Assembly (NCBI GenBank): GCA_018710795.1 | Contig: DVJH01000128.1 | Coordinates: 1 to 12,042, forward strand | Reading direction: 5' to 3' | Origin: Candidatus Galligastranaerophilus gallistercoris | GTDB taxonomy: Bacteria; Cyanobacteriota; Vampirovibrionia; Gastranaerophilales; Gastranaerophilaceae | Length of the DNA stretch: 12,042 bases | In this document: positions 1 to 6,134 of the stretch, in pieces | Layout of the letters: each line of letters starts with the position of its first letter | Numbering within the stretch: position 1 is the stretch's first letter | Position numbers and translations under genes: made by a program | The notes under the pieces: generated by a model | What the model was told of the DNA's origin: nothing | What the model saw: the letters and a program-made list of their open reading frames with translations, nothing else | Database searches by the model: none

Positions 1-1006
1 AGGTAAATTTTGAAATTTTTTCGTACAAATTTAAAAACCAGATTACTTTCGGTTTTGAGATATTAATTTCATACATTGAAATCAAGATCTTATTCAGCTG
101 CGGCACAAGTCTTAAAACAATAAGGGCGATAACCGCCATTGAAGAAATTATTGCCGCCTTTGAAGAATCCTTGAAAACAATAACCGATGTTATCATAATT
201 AAAAATGCAAAAATCACCCCGATTTCGGTTACATACAAGGGCCAGTTTCCGTAAGTTATTCTTTCCGAATAATTGTTTGAAATTTTTTTGGAATTATTCA
301 TAAGATAATTTGCAAAATATTTTTGTTTATTTGAAATAAGAATTTCTTTTGCCGATTTAATTATAAAATTTACATCCAGAGAATAATCACAAACAAGCTT
401 TACGCCGATATTCCCGAGGGTTTTTCCTTTTTGTTTAAAATATTTATTTTCAAAAAAAGCAAAAAGAATTATAAAAACGGTCGACAAAAAAGCGGGCAGA
501 GTAAATTTATAGAATAAAAGCATAATTATAAATAACGCAACAACCGCATTTGCAAAAAGAATAACGCTTCTTAAAATAAAATCAAGGGTGATATCTCTTA
601 TTGAAGTATTTAAAAGTGTTTCTTTATCGCCGTAGCTTATTGTTTCCGTTTGTCTGTAAGGAGCGAATAAGAGCTTGTTTATAACGTCATTGTTTATTGA
701 ATCGGTCAATTTTCCTGCAAATTCATTTTGCTTTTTTATTAAAAACATCATAAAAAGGTTTTTAAAAAGAAAGACTGCAATCATAATAAAAGCAAGCAAA
801 AAGGCAATCATGGAATCCGAAAGAAAAGGAAAAAGGGAAGAAAAAACATCCAGTATCTTTTTCCCGCCCAGACTGTCAGAGGATGTCAAAACAATCATAA
901 CGGGAAAAATAAGCGCAATTCCGATTAATTCGAGCAATCCTCCGATAATTGACATTATAAAAAGAAAAACCGTATCTTTTTTAAAAGACGACGCAAATTT
1001 ATTCAT
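1..1006 (-). CDS. ABC transporter, PglK-like lipid-linked sugar flippase, membrane domain (partial, 3' end outside window)
   Basis: The minus strand is open for 335 codons from an ATG at 1006 to the left edge. The product has six clear membrane segments, at about residues 13-40, 66-90, 143-168, 170-188, 254-278 and 283-305. This is a complete type IV exporter membrane domain; the ATP-binding domain should lie beyond the edge. The first helix reads GGLLELIGIALIFPVM and the last ends LRLVPQLNKIL, both resembling PglK-type flippases of lipid-linked oligosaccharides and related exporters. No Walker or signature motif is visible inside the window, so the substrate is inferred only from membrane-domain resemblance. 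The ATG at 1006 gives an N-terminus of the usual length; an in-frame TTG at 1033, about 9 nt after GGATGG, is an alternative. A consensus promoter lies upstream at 1074-1104. Confidence 0.8.
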   Translation of the reverse strand, partial: MNKFASSFKKDTVFLFIMSIIGGLLELIGIALIFPVMIVLTSSDSLGGKKILDVFSSLFPFLSDSMIAFLLAFIMIAVFLFKNLFMMFLIKKQNEFAGKLTDSINNDVINKLLFAPYRQTETISYGDKETLLNTSIRDITLDFILRSVILFANAVVALFIIMLLFYKFTLPAFLSTVFIILFAFFENKYFKQKGKTLGNIGVKLVCDYSLDVNFIIKSAKEILISNKQKYFANYLMNNSKKISNNYSERITYGNWPLYVTEIGVIFAFLIMITSVIVFKDSSKAAIISSMAVIALIVLRLVPQLNKILISMYEINISKPKVIWFLNLYEKISKFT

Positions 1007-1052
1007 TAAGATTATAAAATATTTAATAAACAAGTTTTGATTCCATCCGAGC

Positions 1053-1081
1053 TTGAAAATTAAGAGTTATACAATTATACT
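1053..1081 (+). promoter_or_regulatory. Sigma-70-type promoter for the 1089 gene
   Basis: TTGAAA (1053-1058) is followed by a 17-nt spacer and TATACT (1076-1081), each one mismatch from consensus. Transcription would start near 1088-1089, at or next to the ATG at 1089, giving a leaderless message. A TTG at 1053 could be read as an upstream in-frame start, but it coincides with the -35 box, which argues against it. Confidence 0.5.
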
Positions 1082-1085
1082 CTTA
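1061..1085. repeat. Imperfect inverted repeat on the shared -10 block
   Basis: TAAGAG (1061-1066), TATA (1068-1071), a CAAT centre (1072-1075), TATA (1076-1079) and CTCTTA (1080-1085) form a dyad with a single extra T at 1067. It covers the -10 boxes of both divergent promoters. It could be an operator, or it may only reflect the symmetric -10 sequence. Confidence 0.4.
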
Positions 1086-1104
1086 CATATGGTAAATGTG
1101 TCAA
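1074..1104 (-). promoter_or_regulatory. Consensus promoter for the ABC transporter gene
   Basis: On the minus strand a perfect TTGACA (1104-1099) precedes a perfect TATAAT (1079-1074), with a 19-nt spacer, slightly long. Transcription would start near 1067, leaving about 60 nt of leader before the ATG at 1006. The -10 overlaps the -10 of the plus-strand promoter on the same base pairs. Confidence 0.55.
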
Positions 1105-1709
1105 GCAATGAATTTTATTTTATAGGGGTGTCTTTAGCTTCAAATTCCTCCCATGACAGCTCCATTTCGGTTATAGACAGAAATAAGCAGCTTGTCTATT
1201 TGAATAAGGTATATTTTTCCGATGATATCAGACTTTTTTTTGAAACATCATCATTTGTGCAAAATTCAATAGTAATGGTCAGTCTTGCGCCGGATGAATC
1301 GTTATTGGACGGAAAATGGAGAATTCATTCCAAAAATTATAAAATGCTCGGGGATGATTTCAAAATAAACAAAAATAACTGGACAAACAGATTAAACGAA
1401 AGGCTTAAAGATTTGTTTCTCAAGCTGAACGATACAAAATGCAAGGTTTTAAGATGTAACATAAATCTTTTAAGACAAAGCTACGGATTAAATTTTGATT
1501 ATCTTGAAAGAACATCGCTGGATTGTAAAAATTTTCAGGCGGGATTAAAAATCAAATACGGCTTTGACACAATCCCCGACAATCTTCTTCCCGCTTCAAG
1601 CCTTGAAGCGGTGCTTTGCGCATTATTTGCGCATGATATAGGGCTTAGAACCGTAAATACGAAGGAAATATCCGAATTTGCGGGACTTAAGGTTTTAAAC
1701 AGGGTTTAA
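1089..1709 (+). CDS. DUF429 / RNase H-fold-like protein lacking the usual acidic residues
   Basis: A 206-residue soluble protein with no signal peptide or membrane segment. The opening FIGVSLAS, a second strand before VIDRNKQLVYL, then IVMVSLAPDESLLDGKWR and a late SSLEAVLCALFAHDIG follow the layout of DUF429 proteins, predicted nucleases with an RNase H fold. Family members normally read GxDLA, a DAP-type motif and DAxxCAL. Here the first two aspartates are serine and the third is glutamate, so metal-dependent catalysis is doubtful. Family assignment by eye is moderate; function is unknown. The ATG at 1089 is preferred over the in-frame TTG at 1053, which sits in the -35 box; neither has a Shine-Dalgarno sequence. 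The stop overlaps the convergent HD-GYP gene by 4 bp. Confidence 0.6.
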   Translation: MVNVSSNEFYFIGVSLASNSSHDSSISVIDRNKQLVYLNKVYFSDDIRLFFETSSFVQNSIVMVSLAPDESLLDGKWRIHSKNYKMLGDDFKINKNNWTNRLNERLKDLFLKLNDTKCKVLRCNINLLRQSYGLNFDYLERTSLDCKNFQAGLKIKYGFDTIPDNLLPASSLEAVLCALFAHDIGLRTVNTKEISEFAGLKVLNRV

Positions 1710-2995
1710 CCTTTTATTTTAACCAGAGCATCATATACAACGGGATCCCACTTCTTGCCGCATTCGGATTTTAAAATCCCAAGAGCTTCTTTATTGGTTT
1801 TTGCTTTTCTGTGGCTTCTATCCTGCGTCAGGGCGCAATAAGCGTCTGCAAGAGCTATAATCCTTGAGCCGAACGGAATGGACAAACCTTTTAATCCTTC
1901 GGGTTTGCCTGAACCGTCATAGCGTTCTTTTTGATAATAAACATAAGGTACAACTTCGGATAAGAAATTAATATTCATCAATAAGCCGACACCTGCGTTG
2001 GGGTGTTCCTGAAGTTTTTCCCATTCTTTATTTGTTAATTTATCTTTTTTGGTGAACAATTTTTCATTCAGGGTAATTTTTCCTATATTCTGCAAAAGCC
2101 CCGCATAATATATAAGATCCGTAGTTTTTTCATTTAATCCCAGCGTATGGCAGATTTCTTTCGACAATTCCGCAACCTGCCTTGAATGATTGTTTTTGTA
2201 TCTGCTTCTCAAATCAACCGCGCTTGCCATTGTTTCGACAAAAGCCTGCTGCTGGTCCTGAAGGTCGCCTATAATTGCGGTCAATTGCGCTCTTAAGTTT
2301 TGAAGCTCGGATGTTGATACAATATCATGCGATAAAACTTTTTTAACTTCATCTATCAGTTTTTGAATGCCCAGTGAAGTTACAAATAAGCCTGCCGTAA
2401 TTTTTAAAAGTTCTTCATATTGAGGCTCAAGAGGTTTATTTATTTCTCTTTTTACTTCAATTGAACCGATGCATTCAAAATTATTTTTCATCGGAAAAAC
2501 TTTTGTAACAGTGGTTTTATTTTTTACGGTTATTATTCTTTCTTTTTCAAAACTTTCTCTTATGTGTTCATTAATTCTTTTTCTTGAGGTATTTTTTGAA
2601 GAGCCCGCAAATTTCAAAGGCGCTTTTTTAATCGATAAATATATATTGCATTCTTTTAAAGAGAGCATGAGCTTAATTGCTCTTGCGACAGAATCATATA
2701 TAATATAATCTTCATGCTTGCCAAAGCCCAATAATGACAATGTTGAATCAATGGAATAAATTGAAATTAATTCCTTCAATTGTTCCTTCAGGCTTTCCGA
2801 TTTATCTTTTTTATGATGCGAAATTTTATCCGCAAGAGAATCGTTTATTAAGTTCTCGCACAGAAAATCTCCAAGATTTAAAGCAAAAATTTCTTCAAGA
2901 GGGTCATCGTTCATTAAATCAATCGAACGTGAAAACAAAGAAACTCCGCCGTCTTTTAAAATATCCAATTCTTCTCGGTTTTTGGCATCTTCCAT
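1706..2995 (-). CDS. Degenerate HD-GYP domain protein with N-terminal GAF-like region
   Basis: A 429-residue cytosolic protein. Residues about 70-215 look like a GAF-type sensory domain, followed by a helical linker (about 215-260) and an HD-GYP region (about 255-429). HD-GYP proteins usually hydrolyse cyclic-di-GMP. Recognisable anchors are H270 (NHSRQVAEL), H331 (EHPNAG), ERYDGSG (357-363) and D384 (ALADAYCALT). The HD pair is Q302-N303 (LLQNIGKI), the HH pair before ERYDG is Q355-K356, and GYP is GKP (363-365). With most metal ligands gone it is probably not a phosphodiesterase; it may bind a nucleotide or a partner. The ATG at 2995 has AGGAAG 9 nt upstream. A possible TATAAT lies at 3043-3038 without a good -35. 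The gene is divergent from metX. Confidence 0.85.
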   Translation of the reverse strand: MEDAKNREELDILKDGGVSLFSRSIDLMNDDPLEEIFALNLGDFLCENLINDSLADKISHHKKDKSESLKEQLKELISIYSIDSTLSLLGFGKHEDYIIYDSVARAIKLMLSLKECNIYLSIKKAPLKFAGSSKNTSRKRINEHIRESFEKERIITVKNKTTVTKVFPMKNNFECIGSIEVKREINKPLEPQYEELLKITAGLFVTSLGIQKLIDEVKKVLSHDIVSTSELQNLRAQLTAIIGDLQDQQQAFVETMASAVDLRSRYKNNHSRQVAELSKEICHTLGLNEKTTDLIYYAGLLQNIGKITLNEKLFTKKDKLTNKEWEKLQEHPNAGVGLLMNINFLSEVVPYVYYQKERYDGSGKPEGLKGLSIPFGSRIIALADAYCALTQDRSHRKAKTNKEALGILKSECGKKWDPVVYDALVKIKG

Positions 2996-3072
2996 TTATA
3001 TATGCTTCCTATCTGATAAATATCCTAACTTCTATGTATTATATCGGCATATTTTATTAAAACTTTTGGATA

Positions 3073-3105
3073 TTTTTACAAAAATTATACTTTAGTTTGT
3101 AAAAA
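3073..3105. repeat. Perfect 10-bp inverted repeat in the HD-GYP/metX intergenic region
   Basis: TTTTTACAAA (3073-3082) and TTTGTAAAAA (3096-3105) are exact reverse complements separated by 13 nt. The spacer holds AATTATACTTT, which reads as a -10 box in both directions (TATACT at 3086-3091 plus; TATAAT at 3089-3084 minus). It lies between two divergent genes and could be an operator for one or both. No known regulator was matched. Confidence 0.45.
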
Positions 3106-3125
3106 ACATACATATGGATGAAAAT

Positions 3126-3134
3126 TGTGATAAT
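3126..3134 (+). promoter_or_regulatory. Extended -10 promoter directly before metX
   Basis: TGTGATAAT is an extended -10 element (TG, one base, GATAAT) ending 8 nt before the metX ATG. Transcription would start at about 3141-3143, so the message would be nearly leaderless. No convincing -35 was found, which extended -10 promoters can tolerate. The same nine bases precede the gene at 11795 at the same distance. Confidence 0.4.
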
Positions 3135-3142
3135 ATTACGAA

Positions 3143-4252
3143 ATGGAAAATTCAATCGGCTTAGTTCAGACAAAATATTTAAATCTTGATAAAACAATAG
3201 AGCTTGAATCCGGAAAGTGTCTTAAAAATATTCAAATTGCATACGAAACTTACGGAAAGCTGAATGAAAACAAAGATAACGTAATTTTAATCTGTCATGC
3301 CCTGACTGCAGACGCCCATGCGGCGGGATACCACAGCGAAAACGACAGAAAACCCGGCTGGTGGGACGCTATGATAGGACCCGATAAAGCGTTTGATACA
3401 AACAAGTTTTTTGTTGTATGTTCAAATGTTTTGGGCGGCTGCAAAGGTACAACCGGACCCGCCTCAATAAACCCCGATACCAACAAGCCCTACGGGCATG
3501 ATTTTCCCGTTATTACCGTAGAAGATATGGTAAAAGTCGAAAAAGAACTTATAGATTATCTCGGAATTAAAAAGATAATCACCGTAGGCGGTTCCATGGG
3601 GGGCATGCAGGCAATCGAATGGGCAATTAAATACCCCGATTATGTGGATTCCGTTATAATAACCGCATCTGCCGCAAGACTGTCCGCACAAGGCATTGCT
3701 TTTAATGCGGTCGGAAGAAACGCCATTATTTCGGACCCCAATTTTAATAACGGGGATTATTACGAAGGGGTGCACCCCGAAAGAGGACTTGCGATTGCAA
3801 GAATGGTCGGACACATAACATATTTATCGGAACAGGCCATGCACAATAAATTCGGGCGCAATTTTAAAGACAAACCCCGCTTTGATTTTGATGTCGATTT
3901 TCAGGTTGAATCATACCTTGAATATCAGGGCAGAATTTTTGTCGACAGGTTTGATGCAAACAGTTATTTATATATAACAAAAGCTCTTGATTATTACGAC
4001 CCGATTTCAAAATACGGAAGCTTGGAGAATGCTTTTAAAAATACAAACGCAAGGTTTCTGGTTATCACTTTTTCAACAGACTGGCTTTTTTCTACCGAGC
4101 AGGCAAAAGAGGTCGTGGGAGCGCTTGTAAATATCAACAAAGATGTTTCGTTTGTAGAATTAAAAAGCCCGTGCGGACATGATGCGTTTTTAATCGAATT
4201 TGAAAACCAGACAAAAATAATAAAAAGTTTTCTTAAAAAATGCGGAGAATAG
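3143..4252 (+). CDS. metX: Homoserine O-acyltransferase MetX
   Basis: A 369-residue cytosolic alpha/beta-hydrolase-fold enzyme that acylates the hydroxyl of L-homoserine from acetyl-CoA or succinyl-CoA, the first committed step of methionine synthesis. The nucleophile is S151 in GGSMGGMQ, the acid D313 in FSTDWLF, and the base H346 in CGHDAF. Further family blocks are CHALTADAHA (51-60), WWDAMIGP (73-80) and NVLGGCKGTTGP (95-106). Length is normal. Acetyl versus succinyl specificity cannot be read safely from motifs, so the product name is kept general. metW follows after 4 nt. There is no Shine-Dalgarno before the ATG, and a -10 box lies 8 nt upstream. No S-box, SAM or other riboswitch-like structure is seen in the short upstream region. 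Confidence 0.96.
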   Translation: MENSIGLVQTKYLNLDKTIELESGKCLKNIQIAYETYGKLNENKDNVILICHALTADAHAAGYHSENDRKPGWWDAMIGPDKAFDTNKFFVVCSNVLGGCKGTTGPASINPDTNKPYGHDFPVITVEDMVKVEKELIDYLGIKKIITVGGSMGGMQAIEWAIKYPDYVDSVIITASAARLSAQGIAFNAVGRNAIISDPNFNNGDYYEGVHPERGLAIARMVGHITYLSEQAMHNKFGRNFKDKPRFDFDVDFQVESYLEYQGRIFVDRFDANSYLYITKALDYYDPISKYGSLENAFKNTNARFLVITFSTDWLFSTEQAKEVVGALVNINKDVSFVELKSPCGHDAFLIEFENQTKIIKSFLKKCGE

Positions 4253-4256
4253 ACCT

Positions 4257-4853
4257 TTGGGAAGAACCTTAAACTATAAACAAATAACAAAACTGGTGGA
4301 GCCGAATTCAAGAATTTTGGATTTGGGTTCGGGCGACGGATATTTATTTAAAAAACTGGTTGATGAAAAAAACGTAAAAGGGGTCGGGGTAGAAATTAAT
4401 CAGGAAGAAGTAATAAAGGCTATGGAAAAGGGACTTCCGATTATTCAGGGCGACATTGACGAAGGTTTGAAGCAATTTCCCGACAAAAGCTTTGATTATG
4501 CCATTTTAAACCAAACGCTTCAATCAACGGATAAGCCCGATTATGTACTTGAAGAAATGCTTCGGGTTTCAAAAAAAGCCATTGTATCTTTTCCGAATTT
4601 CGGATACTGGAGAGTAAGATTTTATCTTTTTTTCAAAGGAAAAATGCCGAAATCAAAGGCTCTTCCTTATGAATGGTATAATACGCCCAACATTCATCTT
4701 AACACCATTAAAGACTTTTTTGAATTTTGCAAAATTCATAATATAACAATTTTGGAATCCATTTATCTTGCAAAAAAAAGAGCGAGAAAAAGAATTATAA
4801 GAGCCGTTGCAAACCTTTTATCCGAAGAAGCGATTTTTGTGATAACAAAATAA
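4257..4853 (+). CDS. metW: MetW, methionine biosynthesis methyltransferase-like protein
   Basis: A 198-residue class I SAM-dependent methyltransferase fold. The SAM loop is LDLGSGDG (residues 21-28), with an acidic end of strand 2 at VGVEIN (43-48). The MetW hallmarks SFPNFGYWRVRFYLFFKGKM (111-130) and LPYEWYNTPNIHLNTIKDFF are intact. MetW genes commonly sit beside metX, and MetW has been reported to affect MetX activity in Pseudomonas; its own reaction is unsettled. The TTG at 4257 is the only useful in-frame start, with GGAG 9 nt upstream inside the end of metX. An out-of-frame ATG at 4240 would encode MRRIDL, which resembles the start of other MetW proteins, so a one-base error or real frameshift near 4256-4258 is possible. 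Confidence 0.92.
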   Translation: MGRTLNYKQITKLVEPNSRILDLGSGDGYLFKKLVDEKNVKGVGVEINQEEVIKAMEKGLPIIQGDIDEGLKQFPDKSFDYAILNQTLQSTDKPDYVLEEMLRVSKKAIVSFPNFGYWRVRFYLFFKGKMPKSKALPYEWYNTPNIHLNTIKDFFEFCKIHNITILESIYLAKKRARKRIIRAVANLLSEEAIFVITK

Positions 4854-4913
4854 TGTTAAGAAATGTTAAATAAATAGTATATAAAAAAGCAATATTTTTT
4901 AGATATTTAACTT

Positions 4914-5033
4914 TATATAAGTACAAGAGGAAAACAAAAAAGAGAGAGAGAAAACATTACACCAATACCATTTTACCACTACCATACCTGAGGATTAAAA
5001 CAAAATTCAACTCCCTTAAAAAGGGAGTTTTTT
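4914..5033 (+). ncRNA. Candidate small RNA or leader ending in an intrinsic terminator
   Basis: The space between metW and the next gene holds a possible -10 (TATAAG, 4916-4921; weak -35), a purine run with AGAGAGAGAG (4941-4950), a C/A-rich stretch with ACC repeated five times (about 4960-4987), and a terminator. No ATG-started reading frame occurs. An ATT-started 11-codon frame from 4956 is possible but unsupported. It could be an independent RNA of about 110 nt or merely the 3' end of the metX-metW message. Confidence 0.3.
5009..5033 (+). terminator. Rho-independent terminator after metX-metW
   Basis: AACTCCCTT (5009-5017), loop AAA, then AAGGGAGTT (5021-5029) running into TTTTTT (5028-5033). 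This 9-bp stem with a T-tract is a strong plus-strand terminator. It ends either the metX-metW transcript or the candidate small RNA and isolates the gene at 5134 from read-through. Confidence 0.88.
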
Positions 5034-5100
5034 ATTGTTAATAAATGTAACAAAATTCAAGTTTTCGGGGATAAATGCCGATAAAAAATTTTAGATAAGA

Positions 5101-5126
5101 TAAGGAGCAATATTGCCATAAGGCAG
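5101..5126 (+). promoter_or_regulatory. Distant Shine-Dalgarno with small hairpin before the 5134 gene
   Basis: TAAGGAG (5101-5107) is the best Shine-Dalgarno match near here but ends 26 nt before the ATG at 5134. Between them TTGCC-ATAA-GGCAG (5113-5126) can form a short hairpin that would shorten the effective distance to about 12 nt. The nearer AGGCAGAG (5121-5128) may serve instead. A 10-bp palindrome, GCAATATTGC (5107-5116), overlaps this stretch. Confidence 0.35.
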
Positions 5127-5133
5127 AGATATT

Positions 5134-6057
5134 ATGATTGATTTATCTATTGATATTTCATACATATCAAGATATTACGGTCTTTCAACAGCAAGAATGT
5201 TTGAATACCAGCTTGGTATGCAAAATGGTGAAGATAACGGCGAGAATATCACCATTAAAACCGAAGACGGCGAAATAACCGTTAACGGCGCCTTATTGCA
5301 AAAACTCCTTGAGGAGCCCGAAAAACTGGCTCAAATTTTAAAACTGGAAGATCCTCAAAACAGATATTTAATAATTCAGCAATTTAACGAAGAAGACCTT
5401 GTGAAGCTCCTTCCGTTTTTGACCAGCGAACAATTGGCGTTTGGTCTTCAATATTTTACGGTCGCAGGGTTAAACGAACTTTTAATAAATCTGCCTAAAG
5501 AACAGATGATATTTTTGCTCCTTCAACATTTTACGATGGAAGACGTCGTACCTTTCATGCAGGTTAATGAAATGGATGAATTTTTGGAATCCACCCACCT
5601 TGAAAAGAAAGACGTAATGGAATATTTCAAGGGTCTTGAATATGAAAAATTACAAAAGCTTATGATGAACCAATTCGGACCCGAATTTAAAGAAAAATCG
5701 GCAAAAGAATATCTCGAATACATTGAAAATATGGAAGACAGAGATTACCAGAGATTTCTTTTAGGGATGCAGACCGAAGAAAAAATGGAGATGATAACGG
5801 GACTTTGCGAAATTAACCCCGATTATTATTACGAATTCGATAACTCGATTCTTGCGCGTCCGATGATAATAAATATGGAAAAAGAAGACATAATAAAAAC
5901 CATGACGACGCTTGATCCGGAATTTTTGGTGCCGATGATAGAAGAATTGCCCAAAGATTTAATCCAGGTTGTTGCAACGCAAATCGACCCGACGGATTTT
6001 TTAGAGATTCTATCAAGAGAATTTCCGGATATGATAATGGAAATGCTTGCGGGCTGA
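5134..6057 (+). CDS. Acidic helical-repeat protein of unknown function (MgtE-N/FliG-like superhelix)
   Basis: A 307-residue, strongly acidic protein with no signal peptide or membrane helix. After a short beta-like stretch (ENITIKTEDGEITVNG, 37-52) it is almost all predicted helix. Three units of 24-25 residues are plain: they begin at QQF (82-84), QYF (106-108) and QHF (131-133), each continuing with an acidic or polar turn, LxxLL-type helices and, in the first two, a (S/K)EQ(L/M) turn. Looser copies appear near 250-300 (TTLDPEFLVPMIEELPKD, then ATQIDPTDFLEIL). The pattern resembles the superhelical N-domain of MgtE or parts of FliG, but without the membrane or motor domains. It is probably a cytosolic scaffold or binding protein. 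It stands alone between a terminator and the next promoter. The family is not recognised. Confidence 0.85.
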   Translation: MIDLSIDISYISRYYGLSTARMFEYQLGMQNGEDNGENITIKTEDGEITVNGALLQKLLEEPEKLAQILKLEDPQNRYLIIQQFNEEDLVKLLPFLTSEQLAFGLQYFTVAGLNELLINLPKEQMIFLLLQHFTMEDVVPFMQVNEMDEFLESTHLEKKDVMEYFKGLEYEKLQKLMMNQFGPEFKEKSAKEYLEYIENMEDRDYQRFLLGMQTEEKMEMITGLCEINPDYYYEFDNSILARPMIINMEKEDIIKTMTTLDPEFLVPMIEELPKDLIQVVATQIDPTDFLEILSREFPDMIMEMLAG

Positions 6058-6086
6058 TTAATAAAATTGCACAAGATAAAAAGTTT

Positions 6087-6134
6087 AAAGTATAATTAAT
6101 TTTATGAAAAATATATTAAAGTTAATTATACTTT
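6087..6134. repeat. 13-bp perfect inverted repeat spanning a promoter -10 and start codon
   Basis: AAAGTATAATTAA (6087-6099) is the exact reverse complement of TTAATTATACTTT (6122-6134). A T-G wobble and four more pairs (6101-6104 with 6117-6120) extend it to an 18-pair stem with a 12-nt loop, followed by T bases to 6137. It covers the -10 box and ATG of the phosphoesterase gene. It could weakly terminate or sequester read-through RNA from the 5134 gene, or act as an operator. It is nearly all A/T, so chance is a serious alternative. Confidence 0.4.
6091..6096 (+). promoter_or_regulatory. -10 box before the phosphoesterase gene
   Basis: A perfect TATAAT ends 7 nt before the ATG at 6104. A weak -35 (TTGCAC, 6067-6072) is 18 nt further upstream. 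Transcription would begin at or next to the start codon; no Shine-Dalgarno is present. Confidence 0.42.

Noticed and set aside
675..1040. Plus-strand open frame of 121 codons
   Set aside because: It lies opposite the ABC transporter membrane domain, has low-complexity K/I/S-rich content and no family features; the minus-strand frame gives a coherent six-helix protein.
2734..3060. Plus-strand open frame of 108 codons across the HD-GYP start
   Set aside because: Most of it is antisense to the HD-GYP N-terminus, with no ribosome site and no recognisable protein.
2996..3142. Search for a SAM or other methionine riboswitch before metX
   Set aside because: No conserved S-box or SAM-II-like helices, and the implied leader is too short to hold one.
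3114..3164. Sixteen-codon frame overlapping the metX start, as a leader peptide
   Set aside because: No ribosome site, no run of methionine or other regulatory codons, and the likely transcription start is downstream of its ATG.
5107..5116. GCAATATTGC palindrome
   Set aside because: Ten bases only; such palindromes are expected by chance several times in a window this size. Mentioned only within the leader feature.
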